Assembly: GCA_026389635.1 (NCBI GenBank)
Contig: JAPLHM010000168.1
Location: 1 to 6,248, forward strand
DNA length: 6,248 nt
Source: Chloroflexota bacterium
GTDB lineage: Bacteria > Chloroflexota > Dehalococcoidia > GIF9 > UBA5629
Reading direction: 5' to 3'
Below the pieces are notes generated by a model, which saw only the letters and a list, made by a program, of their open reading frames with translations, was not told where the DNA came from and did not search any database. Both the position numbers and the translations under genes were made by a program. Below, one piece after another: positions 1-4,927 of this stretch (position 1 is its first letter; every line of letters starts with the position of its first letter).

Positions 1-444
1 GGCATCTTTTTGTCCGAAGTAAGCCCTGTCCGGCTGAATGATGTTGAACAGTTTATTGCACACGGTTGTCACGCCCTGGAAGTGGGTCGGCCTCGATTTT
101 CCCTCGAGTTTGGCGGTTAGCCCACCGACTTCTACCCGGGTGTCGTAGTCCACCGGGTACATCTCTCCATCAGGCGGGACGAAGACGATGTCGGTCTTAA
201 CCTTTTCCAATAGGGCCAGGTCGCGGTCGAGGTTGCGGGGATATGACTTGAAATCCTCGCCGGGGCCGAACTGCGTGGGATTTACAAATATAGTGGCCAC
301 TGCAACCGCGTTTTCAGATTTGGCCTGCCTGACCAGTTCCAGGTGTCCCTCGTGCAGGTAGCCCATGGTGGGCACCAGTCCCACGCTGCCCGCGCACTCA
401 CGGCGCAACTTCTTCATTTTGGCTATGGAGCGTGCAACCTGCAT
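1..444 (-). CDS. panC: Pantoate--beta-alanine ligase (pantothenate synthetase), N-terminal part, cut by the window edge
   Basis: PanC joins pantoate and beta-alanine using ATP, through a pantoyl-adenylate, to give pantothenate in the cytoplasm. The 148 residues present are the nucleotidyltransferase Rossmann half of a protein normally near 280 residues. Visible are the HIGH-type nucleotide motif PTMGYLHEGH (residues 25-34), the FVNPTQFGPGEDF block (53-65), the YPR motif (68-70), and the start of the FGQKDxQQ motif, of which FGQKDA (143-148) is inside the window. The KMSKS-like loop and C-terminal domain lie outside. The ATG at 442-444 is five bases after the panB stop, with only a weak Shine-Dalgarno, so translation is probably coupled to panB. 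It is the last visible gene of the pan operon. Identification is firm; completeness cannot be judged. Confidence 0.97.
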   Translation of the reverse strand, partial: MQVARSIAKMKKLRRECAGSVGLVPTMGYLHEGHLELVRQAKSENAVAVATIFVNPTQFGPGEDFKSYPRNLDRDLALLEKVKTDIVFVPPDGEMYPVDYDTRVEVGGLTAKLEGKSRPTHFQGVTTVCNKLFNIIQPDRAYFGQKDA

Positions 445-449
445 AACGT

Positions 450-1274
450 TTAAAGGTCCTGCAGCAGGCTATTATCTATGGAAACGCCGTGTTCAGCGGA
501 CGGGAAGGCTCCCGTTTTTACATCGGCGCAGTATTCTGAAATAGCATTTTTCATAGCGGAGGCTAATTTGGCGTACTGTTTGGTATGTTTCGGCACAAAA
601 TCGGTGAAGAGGCCGAGCATATCGTTTATCACCAGCACCTGCCCGTCGCAGAAAGGTCCGGCCCCGATCCCGATAGTCGGGATCCTGAGTTTGCCGGTGA
701 TCAGTTTGGCTAATTGCACGGGCACCAGTTCCAGCACGATGGCAAATGCCCCGGCCTGCTCCAGCGCCAGGGCGTCCTCGAGAAGGCGTTTTGCCGCATC
801 CGTGGTCTTGCCCTGTACGCGATGTCCGCCCAGCTGGTGTATCGACTGCGGGGTCAGGCCTATATGTCCCATCACCGGTATGCCGCAGTTGACGATGCGG
901 CGGGTTGTCTCGGCCATGACCACGCCTCCCTCTAACTTGACGGCCTGGCAGCCTCCCTGCTGCAGCAGCCTGCCGGCATTGCGCATGGCATCCTCTACAC
1001 TGGCCTGGTATGACATGAATGGCATGTCCCCCACCACCAGAGCCATCCTGGCGCCGCGCACCACCGCCCTGATATGGTGCAGCATCTCGTCCATGCTAAC
1101 CGGAACGGTGGAATCGTAGCCCAGGACAACCATGCCCAGGCTGTCGCCTACAAGTATGAGGTGCACCCCTGCGTCGTCCACCAACCTTGCCGTGGAGTAA
1201 TCGTAGGCAGTGAGCATGGTGATTTTCTCACCGGCATTCTTCAGCTCTTGGATCTTACTAATAGTCTGCCGCAT
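450..1274 (-). CDS. panB: 3-methyl-2-oxobutanoate hydroxymethyltransferase (ketopantoate hydroxymethyltransferase)
   Basis: PanB transfers a one-carbon unit from 5,10-methylene-tetrahydrofolate to 2-oxoisovalerate, giving ketopantoate, the first committed step to pantothenate. The 274-residue product matches the family size (264 in E. coli). Family blocks seen in order are VGDSLGMVVLGYDSTVPVS (42-60), GDMPFMSY (82-89), KLEGG (113-117), MGHIGLTPQS (135-144), ELVP (182-185, with the likely catalytic Glu182), IPTIGIGAG (198-206), CDGQVLVINDMLGL (209-222) and FVPKH (226-230). Asp44, Asp83 and Glu115 correspond to metal and substrate residues of the family. The frame is open further upstream to 1325, but that start would overlap panD. 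The ATG at 1272-1274 matches the family N-terminus, lies 16 bases after the panD stop and has AAAGGCGGG upstream. Confidence 0.98.
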   Translation of the reverse strand: MRQTISKIQELKNAGEKITMLTAYDYSTARLVDDAGVHLILVGDSLGMVVLGYDSTVPVSMDEMLHHIRAVVRGARMALVVGDMPFMSYQASVEDAMRNAGRLLQQGGCQAVKLEGGVVMAETTRRIVNCGIPVMGHIGLTPQSIHQLGGHRVQGKTTDAAKRLLEDALALEQAGAFAIVLELVPVQLAKLITGKLRIPTIGIGAGPFCDGQVLVINDMLGLFTDFVPKHTKQYAKLASAMKNAISEYCADVKTGAFPSAEHGVSIDNSLLQDL

Positions 1275-1290
1275 GGGTGCCCGCCTTTCG

Positions 1291-1689
1291 CTACCTGGCG
1301 GCCAAAAGATTATTGATCCAGGCATCCACGTTTTTGGTCGATTTTATGCGGTTATGCCTGTCCACGTAAACCACGCGGGGATTTACCTGGCCGGCCTCTT
1401 CGCATGGAACCTCATGGTAGGTGAGAATAATGATCACGTTGTCCACGCTGGCCAACCTGGCCGCCGCACCGTTGAGGCAGATATCCCCTGAGCCCGGGTT
1501 GCCCTCGATGGCATAGGTGCTGAACCTGGCGCTGTTATTTATATTCAGTATTTCGACCCTCTCGTAGGGGAGGATGTCAGCCGCCTTCAACAGGTCGCTA
1601 TCGATTGTGATGCTGCCTTCATAATCGATGTTGCAATCGGTTACCCTGGCCCTGTGTATCTTGCTCTTGAGCATGGTCCTGGTTGACAT
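1291..1689 (-). CDS. panD: Aspartate 1-decarboxylase precursor, pyruvoyl-dependent
   Basis: PanD decarboxylates L-aspartate to beta-alanine, the second substrate of PanC. It is made as an inactive precursor that cleaves itself at a Gly-Ser bond, the Ser becoming the pyruvoyl cofactor. The site is clear here: YEGSITID, with Gly25-Ser26. The N-terminal block RTMLKSKIHRARVT (4-17) and the sequence NGAAARL (73-79) are typical. At 132 residues it is a normal length (126 in E. coli). The start is well defined: AAGGAG at 1698-1703 lies eight bases before the ATG at 1687-1689. That Shine-Dalgarno sits inside the last codons and just before the stop of the preceding reductase gene, four bases away, which suggests coupled translation. 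Confidence 0.98.
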   Translation of the reverse strand: MSTRTMLKSKIHRARVTDCNIDYEGSITIDSDLLKAADILPYERVEILNINNSARFSTYAIEGNPGSGDICLNGAAARLASVDNVIIILTYHEVPCEEAGQVNPRVVYVDRHNRIKSTKNVDAWINNLLAAR

Positions 1690-1693
1690 CCTT

Positions 1694-2602
1694 TTATCTC
1701 CTTATAAATAAATAATCAGGATCATGGGCCGGCGCTTCGCCCGGCCCGTTTAACAGGTCACGTGTCTCCTGCGCGGTCTCTATGCTGATGCGCCCTTTGG
1801 CGCGGGCGATCTCCAGCGTTTTCAACCCCATGACACGGTAGATATCCAGATTTTCGGGGTGCCCCTCTTCAAGGGCGGCCATGTGCTTGCGCACGGTCTC
1901 GACGTCGCCCCTGGCTATGGGTCCGGTCAGACAGCCTGGTATGCCCACCCGCTCGATATTTCTGACGGTTCCCTTGAGCAGGGGCAGCAGTGCTGTGACC
2001 GCCTCGTCCTGCGGTATGCCGAACGATTGCCACAGGTCGGCGGAGGTCTTCATCAGGGCAACCAGGTAATTGGAAAGGGTTACTGCTGCAATATGGTACT
2101 TTACCTTGTCGCCCGCTTTGAGCAGGATGACATTTCCGTCCAGCGCCTGTGCCATTTCGCGCGCCGCGGCCAGTCCCGCCTCGTCGCCCTCGATGGCAAA
2201 GGTGGAGCCGGGTATGTTATCGATGGCCTCTTCTATGCCGGCGAAGGTCTGCAGGGGGTGCAGGCAGCAGGCATGGGCGCCATATCTGCCGGCCGGCTCC
2301 AGGATATCGGTGGAATGTACGCCGCTGCAGTGGACCGCGACCTGACCCGGGCGCCACCTGATGCCGGCGGCTATATCGGTGATGACGTCGTCGGGCGTAG
2401 TGATGAAGACCACCGAGGCTATGTCGGCAACCTGCTGGGGTCCGTCGCACACCGTGCAGCCGCTGATAAAGGAAGCCAGCCTTTTGGCAGAGGACAGGCT
2501 CCTGCTGCTGACGGCTACCACCGGGTAACCCCGCTGCCAGAGCCGGGTTGCGAGTGCCGTGCCGGTCATCCCGGCGCCGATAAAGCCGATTGTCATTTTC
2601 AT
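1694..2602 (-). CDS. Rossmann-like/DUF2520 oxidoreductase, probable PanG-type ketopantoate reductase
   Basis: This is a 302-residue protein with an N-terminal NAD(P)-binding Rossmann domain (GFIGAGMTG, residues 6-14; the GxGxxG glycines are 9, 11 and 14) and a C-terminal helical DUF2520-type domain. Further family-like blocks are HCSG (91-94), HPLQTF (115-120), KYHIAAVTLSNYLVAL (168-183) and LTGPIARGD (225-233). It is the first gene of an operon carrying panD, panB and panC, and it would supply the otherwise missing reduction of ketopantoate to pantoate. The name PanG for an alternative ketopantoate reductase is established in Francisella; equating this protein with it is inference from fold and context. 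The open frame extends to a TTG at 2621-2623, but that codon lies in the terminator U-tract. The ATG at 2600-2602 is preferred (AAAGG nine bases upstream); the ATG at 2594-2596 is also possible. It shows no close resemblance to classical PanE that I can point to. Confidence 0.85.
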   Translation of the reverse strand: MKMTIGFIGAGMTGTALATRLWQRGYPVVAVSSRSLSSAKRLASFISGCTVCDGPQQVADIASVVFITTPDDVITDIAAGIRWRPGQVAVHCSGVHSTDILEPAGRYGAHACCLHPLQTFAGIEEAIDNIPGSTFAIEGDEAGLAAAREMAQALDGNVILLKAGDKVKYHIAAVTLSNYLVALMKTSADLWQSFGIPQDEAVTALLPLLKGTVRNIERVGIPGCLTGPIARGDVETVRKHMAALEEGHPENLDIYRVMGLKTLEIARAKGRISIETAQETRDLLNGPGEAPAHDPDYLFIRR

Positions 2603-2621
2603 ATTTTCCTGCCTTTCAGGC

Positions 2622-2655
2622 AATAAAAAACCTTCCCGTCAGCAACCGGGAAGGT
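2622..2655 (-). terminator. Intrinsic terminator/attenuator just upstream of the first pan gene
   Basis: On the minus strand a perfect 9-bp stem (ACCTTCCCG at 2647-2655 with CGGGAAGGT at 2630-2638) encloses an 8-base loop and runs straight into six T residues (2625-2630), then ATT. On the plus strand the hairpin is not followed by T residues, so it works only on minus-strand transcripts. It ends about 20 bases before the ATG at 2602, too close for a full promoter to fit between. The pan operon must therefore be transcribed through it, which makes it a regulated attenuator rather than only the end of the upstream operon. Confidence 0.88.
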
Positions 2656-2671
2656 CATTACAAGATAACCT
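2652..2671 (-). other. Candidate alternative (antiterminator) stem
   Basis: In the transcript AGGUUA (2666-2671) can pair with UGACCU (2652-2657), six pairs with one G-U, around an 8-base loop. Four bases of this stem (2652-2655) belong to the 5' arm of the terminator, so the two structures partly exclude each other. The stem is short and weaker than the terminator, so by itself it may not be enough to prevent termination. Confidence 0.35.
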
Positions 2672-2678
2672 GTATATA

Positions 2679-2706
2679 CCGTCTCGGTCATCGCTGATCC
2701 AAGCGG
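2679..2706 (-). ncRNA. pan-motif-like hairpin with two bulged adenines
   Basis: The RNA folds as CCG-CUUGG-[A]-UCA around a GCGA tetraloop, returning as UGA-CCGAG-[A]-CGG. This gives eleven base pairs (one G-U), one single bulged A on each strand (2698 on the 5' side, 2682 on the 3' side) and a GNRA loop (2691-2694). A stem-loop with two conserved bulged A residues in the leader of a pantothenate operon is how the pan RNA motif was defined. Many pan RNAs carry two such hairpins in tandem; I find only one clear copy, and the neighbouring GGGGCG stem lacks the bulges. Confidence 0.7.
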
Positions 2707-2721
2707 ACTTTATATTCAGTT

Positions 2722-2745
2722 GGGGCGCCTTTGCCTCACCGCCCC
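2722..2745 (-). other. GC-rich stem-loop in the pan leader
   Basis: GGGGCG (2740-2745) pairs perfectly with CGCCCC (2722-2727) around a 12-base purine-rich loop. It lies 5' of the bulged-A hairpin and probably forms early in transcription. GGUG (2737-2740) can pair with CGCC (2724-2727) as an alternative register. I do not recognise it as a known motif. Confidence 0.5.
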
Positions 2746-2766
2746 TGCGGGTCGATGGACACTATT

Positions 2767-2795
2767 ATAATAGGAGCAAATTATTTATTTGTCAA
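2767..2795 (-). promoter_or_regulatory. Sigma70-type promoter of the pantothenate operon
   Basis: The -35 box TTGACA (2790-2795) is a perfect consensus, the spacer is 17 bases, and the -10 box is TATTAT (2767-2772), with an overlapping TATAAT three bases further on (2764-2769). The predicted start is near 2760. The -35 box contains the TGA stop codon of the preceding DUF6125-like gene, so the promoter begins inside the end of that gene. Confidence 0.85.
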
Positions 2796-3340
2796 AGTTT
2801 GAACTCCCACCGGCAATAATAGTCCTGGTCGCTCTCGCGCGGCGGGGTTTTCAGGCAGTTGACCTGGATGTCGGGGTTGAAAAAGGAGGCGTACAGCTTG
2901 TTCAGCCTGATCTCCACGTTGTTGCAGATGTCGTTCTCCCTGCCGCGTCCCTCGCGTTCAAGTGCGTTCACGGTCGGGCAGTGCAATACCTTCCAGATCA
3001 CGTGGTTGTCGTTGATAAGCTCGAAGTTGGATTTGATGTTCCAGGCCCACGGGCTGAGCTGGAAGGCTTTCATCATGGACTTTACGTCCTTTCCCCTGAT
3101 ATTGAAGCCCTTGCTAAGTTTGTTCATCTCGTAGAGGCACAATTTTTCCCACACCATGATATCGCAGGTCAGGGCCTCGTCGTTGCCGGACCTCTCCATC
3201 AGGGTAAGATACCAGAATCCGTCCAGGGCCTTGTAAAGCTGGGCGTATATCTTGATCAGCTTCTCCAGCGCCTCGTAGGAGAAATCGCTGGGCTTGAGGT
3301 CGGGCATAAAATCGCCGCTGTAGTCATCCAGTTTCTTCAA
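2792..3340 (-). CDS. DUF6125-like cytosolic protein of unknown function
   Basis: A 182-residue soluble protein with no signal peptide or membrane segment. The N-terminal half is helical and rich in aromatic residues (ALDGFWYLTLMER at 38-50). The C-terminal part carries spaced cysteines and a closing motif: HCPTVNALEREGRGRENDIC (120-139), YASFFNP (150-156), NCLKTPP (161-167) and YYCRWEFKL (174-182). The six cysteines are at 59, 68, 121, 139, 162 and 176. This pattern resembles DUF6125 proteins and, more distantly, L-2-amino-thiazoline-4-carboxylate hydrolase-type domains; that is from memory of the families. It is probably the last gene of the middle operon: 66 bases after the archaemetzincin, with no terminator visible between. 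The start is TTG at 3338-3340, chosen because of a strong Shine-Dalgarno. Confidence 0.85.
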   Translation of the reverse strand: MKKLDDYSGDFMPDLKPSDFSYEALEKLIKIYAQLYKALDGFWYLTLMERSGNDEALTCDIMVWEKLCLYEMNKLSKGFNIRGKDVKSMMKAFQLSPWAWNIKSNFELINDNHVIWKVLHCPTVNALEREGRGRENDICNNVEIRLNKLYASFFNPDIQVNCLKTPPRESDQDYYCRWEFKL

Positions 3341-3345
3341 TACAG

Positions 3346-3353
3346 CCTCCTCA
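3346..3353 (-). promoter_or_regulatory. Ribosome binding site that fixes a TTG start
   Basis: TGAGGAGG contains a full GGAGG core five bases before the TTG at 3338-3340. No ATG or GTG start lies nearby in this frame; the next ATG is at codon 12. The first three bases (TGA) would also be the stop codon of the candidate 19-codon ORF at 3351-3410. Confidence 0.8.
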
Positions 3354-3410
3354 GACGTAGTAAAGAATATCGGGAAAATGGCCTGCCGACACCGTGTTTC
3401 CGCTCTTCAT
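3351..3410 (-). CDS. Candidate 19-residue small ORF, coupled to the archaemetzincin stop
   Basis: The archaemetzincin ends in GTATGA, and the ATGA overlap opens a 19-codon frame (MKSGNTVSAGHFPDILYYV) that closes with TGA inside the Shine-Dalgarno of the next gene. The fit at both ends is that of a translationally coupled gene, and it fills the 66-base gap almost entirely. However, a 20-codon open frame can arise by chance, there is no separate Shine-Dalgarno, and I recognise no family. It could be a ribosome-delivery peptide for the downstream TTG gene or simply noise. Confidence 0.25.
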   Translation of the reverse strand: MKSGNTVSAGHFPDILYYV

Positions 3411-3925
3411 ACTATCAGCTTTGGCTGGCAGCGGCTGCAGAAATAAGAGCCTTTAAGGTCCGTGTCGATCAGGCTGTTTGAGAAATGCATGACGCAACTG
3501 CCGTCCATACAATGCCCCAGTCCCATAGTATGGCCGAGCTCGTGGACGGCCTCTTTGAGCGCCCTTTCACCCAGGAGCTTTTTATCGGAGGGAAGCCCAT
3601 AGCTTTCCCCACGCAGCAGGTTTAGGGATATGATTGCCACACGCCCGTCACTATCAGCCTGGCCGAACAGGAAGTTAAGGTCGTGGGTATAGATGTTGAC
3701 TTCTGTTATGCCCAGCAGGTGTGTGGAATTATTTCTGTGTTGCCGCAGACAGTCGATCAGGGCATCGGAGAGATACTGGTTCCTGGCGGGGTCAAATGCC
3801 CGGGCGGGGATGGGGATGGGGTCACAGATATGCACGGGACAACCCAATATTGCGTTAAGGCCGCCCTTCAATCCCTGGATGACAGCGGGGTCCGCATCTC
3901 CCATGGGGACCAGGTCTATGTTCAT
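3407..3925 (-). CDS. amzA: Archaemetzincin-type zinc metalloprotease (peptidase family M54)
   Basis: A 172-residue protein with the long metzincin zinc motif HELGHTMGLGHC (128-139): His128, His132 and His138 bind catalytic zinc and Glu129 is the general base. The family-specific second cysteine site follows: Cys139, Cys144, then Met146 (the structural Met), and a closing CSRC (Cys163, Cys166). This is the CX4CXM...CXXC signature of archaemetzincins. The length and the short tail after CXXC are normal, so it appears complete. There is no signal peptide, suggesting a cytoplasmic enzyme; its substrate is not evident from the sequence. The ATG at 3923-3925 directly abuts the TGA of the THEP1 gene, with only GGTGA upstream, so translation is probably coupled. 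Family assignment is firm. Confidence 0.95.
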   Translation of the reverse strand: MNIDLVPMGDADPAVIQGLKGGLNAILGCPVHICDPIPIPARAFDPARNQYLSDALIDCLRQHRNNSTHLLGITEVNIYTHDLNFLFGQADSDGRVAIISLNLLRGESYGLPSDKKLLGERALKEAVHELGHTMGLGHCMDGSCVMHFSNSLIDTDLKGSYFCSRCQPKLIV

Positions 3926-4444
3926 TCACCGGTATGCCAGCCAGGCCAGCATCTCGGCCAGCACATAGCTCTGGTTGTTCCTTGTCAATTCGGTAACCCG
4001 GATGTTCCTGGTCTGCCTGATGGTGTCGGCCAGCGGATGCGGTTTGAGGGTAATTGTCCCCAGCACCTTCTTGGGACTACTTAGTGCATCCTGCACTGCC
4101 TGTATAAAGCGCGGGGAGAAAAGCTCCATCTTCCCGATCTCGTCGATCACCACTATGTCGTTGTGTTCTATGGCATAATAAATTGAATCAACGCCGGTGG
4201 TATTGAGCACCTCTATATCCACGCCGTACTTGCCCACGCGGAAGGGGCTATCGATGGCAATATGCGCCAGCACCCCCTCTTTCTCATCCAGGGTGACAAT
4301 GCGGAAGCCTTCCCTGATGCCCACGTTCCTGATTTCCTGCGTGAAGAAACCGCCGGCATTACACTTCGACTGTGTAATTGCCTGCTTGATGATGCTGGTT
4401 TTACCTGTGCCGGGCATGCCCGTCAGCAGATAAGCTTGCCCCAT
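3926..4444 (-). CDS. THEP1-family nucleoside-triphosphatase (P-loop NTPase)
   Basis: A 172-residue P-loop protein. Walker A is GMPGTGKT (9-16). The block GGFFTQEIRNVGIREGFRIV (31-50) is typical of THEP1 (COG1618) proteins. Walker B is VVIDEIGKMEL (98-108), with Asp101 and Glu102. The C-terminal part contains KVLGTITLKPHPLAD (126-140) and the TELTRNN stretch (151-157). Characterised members hydrolyse NTPs to NDPs slowly; the physiological role is unsettled. The frame opens at a TTG at 4445-4447, but the ATG at 4442-4444 is preferred. It overlaps the stop of the preceding gene as TGATG and follows AAAGGAGG. The short spacing of about three bases is tight for initiation, which fits re-initiation after the upstream gene. 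The next gene begins directly at its stop codon. Confidence 0.93.
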   Translation of the reverse strand: MGQAYLLTGMPGTGKTSIIKQAITQSKCNAGGFFTQEIRNVGIREGFRIVTLDEKEGVLAHIAIDSPFRVGKYGVDIEVLNTTGVDSIYYAIEHNDIVVIDEIGKMELFSPRFIQAVQDALSSPKKVLGTITLKPHPLADTIRQTRNIRVTELTRNNQSYVLAEMLAWLAYR

Positions 4445-4836
4445 CAACCTCCTTTGGTGGACGCCGGTTTCTTTTTCGGGCTGGCGGCCTTTTTCGGCGC
4501 GGCGGCCTTCGCAGCAGTAGCCGACCCGGCTGCCGGGCCGGCTTTCTTTTTGGCAGGTGCTTTCTTGGGTTTCTCCGCCTTTTTAACCGCTGCAGCCTTC
4601 ACCGGCGCGGGCTTTTCCTTCTTAACCGCAGGCTTCTTGGCTGCTGCTTTCTTGGGCTTCAACATGTCGGCCAGCGCCTTGACAGGCTTAGGTATCTCGA
4701 TCTCTTTCTTGACGGCTATTTTAACCGCCGGCTTGTTTGAAGCACCGGAAACGAGGGCTAAAGCCTTGCGGCGCTCCTCCCGCTTTTTCCTCTTGCGGCG
4801 GTGCTTGACTATGGCCATTCTCTTGCTCTTGTTCAT
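4444..4836 (-). CDS. Lysine/alanine/proline-rich basic protein, histone H1-tail-like
   Basis: The 130-residue product contains about 37 Lys, 31 Ala and 13 Pro, and no Cys or Trp. A very basic N-terminal helix (KHRRKRKKREERRK, residues 11-24) is followed by a short ordinary segment (about 25-60). The tail (about 60-127) is low-complexity, made of Lys, Ala and Pro in PKKA, KKPA, KPKKAPAKKK-type units like the tails of histone H1 and bacterial AlgP/HctB-like proteins. Nucleic-acid binding is likely from charge alone; whether the target is DNA, RNA or the ribosome cannot be told. The frame is open upstream to 4911, but the ATG at 4834-4836 has AGGTGG (4843-4848) six bases ahead and lies downstream of a good promoter. 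It is the first gene of the middle operon and overlaps the next by TGATG. As low-complexity sequence it will not yield a reliable family by similarity alone. Confidence 0.8.
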   Translation of the reverse strand: MNKSKRMAIVKHRRKRKKREERRKALALVSGASNKPAVKIAVKKEIEIPKPVKALADMLKPKKAAAKKPAVKKEKPAPVKAAAVKKAEKPKKAPAKKKAGPAAGSATAAKAAAPKKAASPKKKPASTKGG

Positions 4837-4882
4837 CTCATACCACCTAATATTGTTCCCTTTAATATAAAACTCGCTATGT

Positions 4883-4911
4883 ATTATCGCTAAAGCGGCC
4901 GCAGATTTCAA
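4883..4911 (-). promoter_or_regulatory. Sigma70-type promoter of the basic-protein/THEP1/archaemetzincin operon
   Basis: TTGAAA (4906-4911), a 17-base spacer and GATAAT (4883-4888) give a good promoter, with a predicted start near 4876 and a leader of about 40 nt. A direct repeat TAGCGA, 13 bases apart (4887-4892 and 4874-4879), brackets the upstream edge of the -10 box and the start point; it could be an operator or chance. No intrinsic terminator is visible after the MetE-like gene, so readthrough from upstream is possible. Confidence 0.65.
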
Positions 4912-4927
4912 CTCTGGCAGTCATTTA

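Larger units (their letters stand above)
2603..2760 (-). promoter_or_regulatory. 5' leader of the pantothenate operon, probable pan-motif attenuator region
   Basis: About 158 nt separate the predicted transcription start (near 2760) from the first start codon. In transcript order it holds a GGGGCG/CGCCCC stem (2740-2745 with 2722-2727), a hairpin with two bulged A residues (2679-2706), a weak AGGUUA/UGACCU stem (2652-2671) and an intrinsic terminator (2622-2655). The layout is that of a transcription attenuator. pan-motif RNAs are established as leaders of pantothenate operons and were described as stem-loops with two conserved bulged A residues; assigning this leader to that class is by structure and context, not by a covariance search. 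I see no T-box antiterminator sequence and no match to TPP, SAM or cobalamin riboswitch cores. Confidence 0.75.

Noticed and set aside
478..1119. Long plus-strand open frame opposite panB, and shorter ones at 714-935 and 1074-1316
   Set aside because: They are antisense to an unmistakable panB, show no domain features and have Cys/Ser/Pro-rich composition typical of reverse-strand shadow frames.
1275..1325. Longer panB N-terminus starting at 1325
   Set aside because: It would overlap the end of panD. The 17 added residues do not fit the family, and the ATG at 1274 matches known PanB starts.
1859..2626. 255-codon plus-strand frame opposite the DUF2520 gene
   Set aside because: It lies opposite a clearly recognisable Rossmann/DUF2520 protein, and its own translation has no recognisable domain.
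2603..2760. T-box or other known riboswitch (TPP, SAM, cobalamin, c-di-GMP) in the pan leader
   Set aside because: The conserved T-box antiterminator sequence and the core motifs of the other classes are not present.
3341..3409. Readthrough or selenocysteine fusion of archaemetzincin with the DUF6125-like gene, since both are in the same frame with one TGA between
   Set aside because: The archaemetzincin is complete after its CXXC motif, the downstream gene has its own strong Shine-Dalgarno, and no stem-loop typical of selenocysteine insertion was found just after the TGA.
4262..4870. Plus-strand frame with Ala/Phe-rich hydrophobic translation, looking like a membrane protein
   Set aside because: The hydrophobicity comes from reading Lys/Ala/Pro-rich codons backwards. 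The minus-strand gene has a promoter, a Shine-Dalgarno and operon overlaps.
4837..4911. N-terminal extension of the basic protein from a start at 4911
   Set aside because: It covers the promoter and leader, lacks a Shine-Dalgarno and does not share the basic composition; the ATG at 4836 has a proper site.
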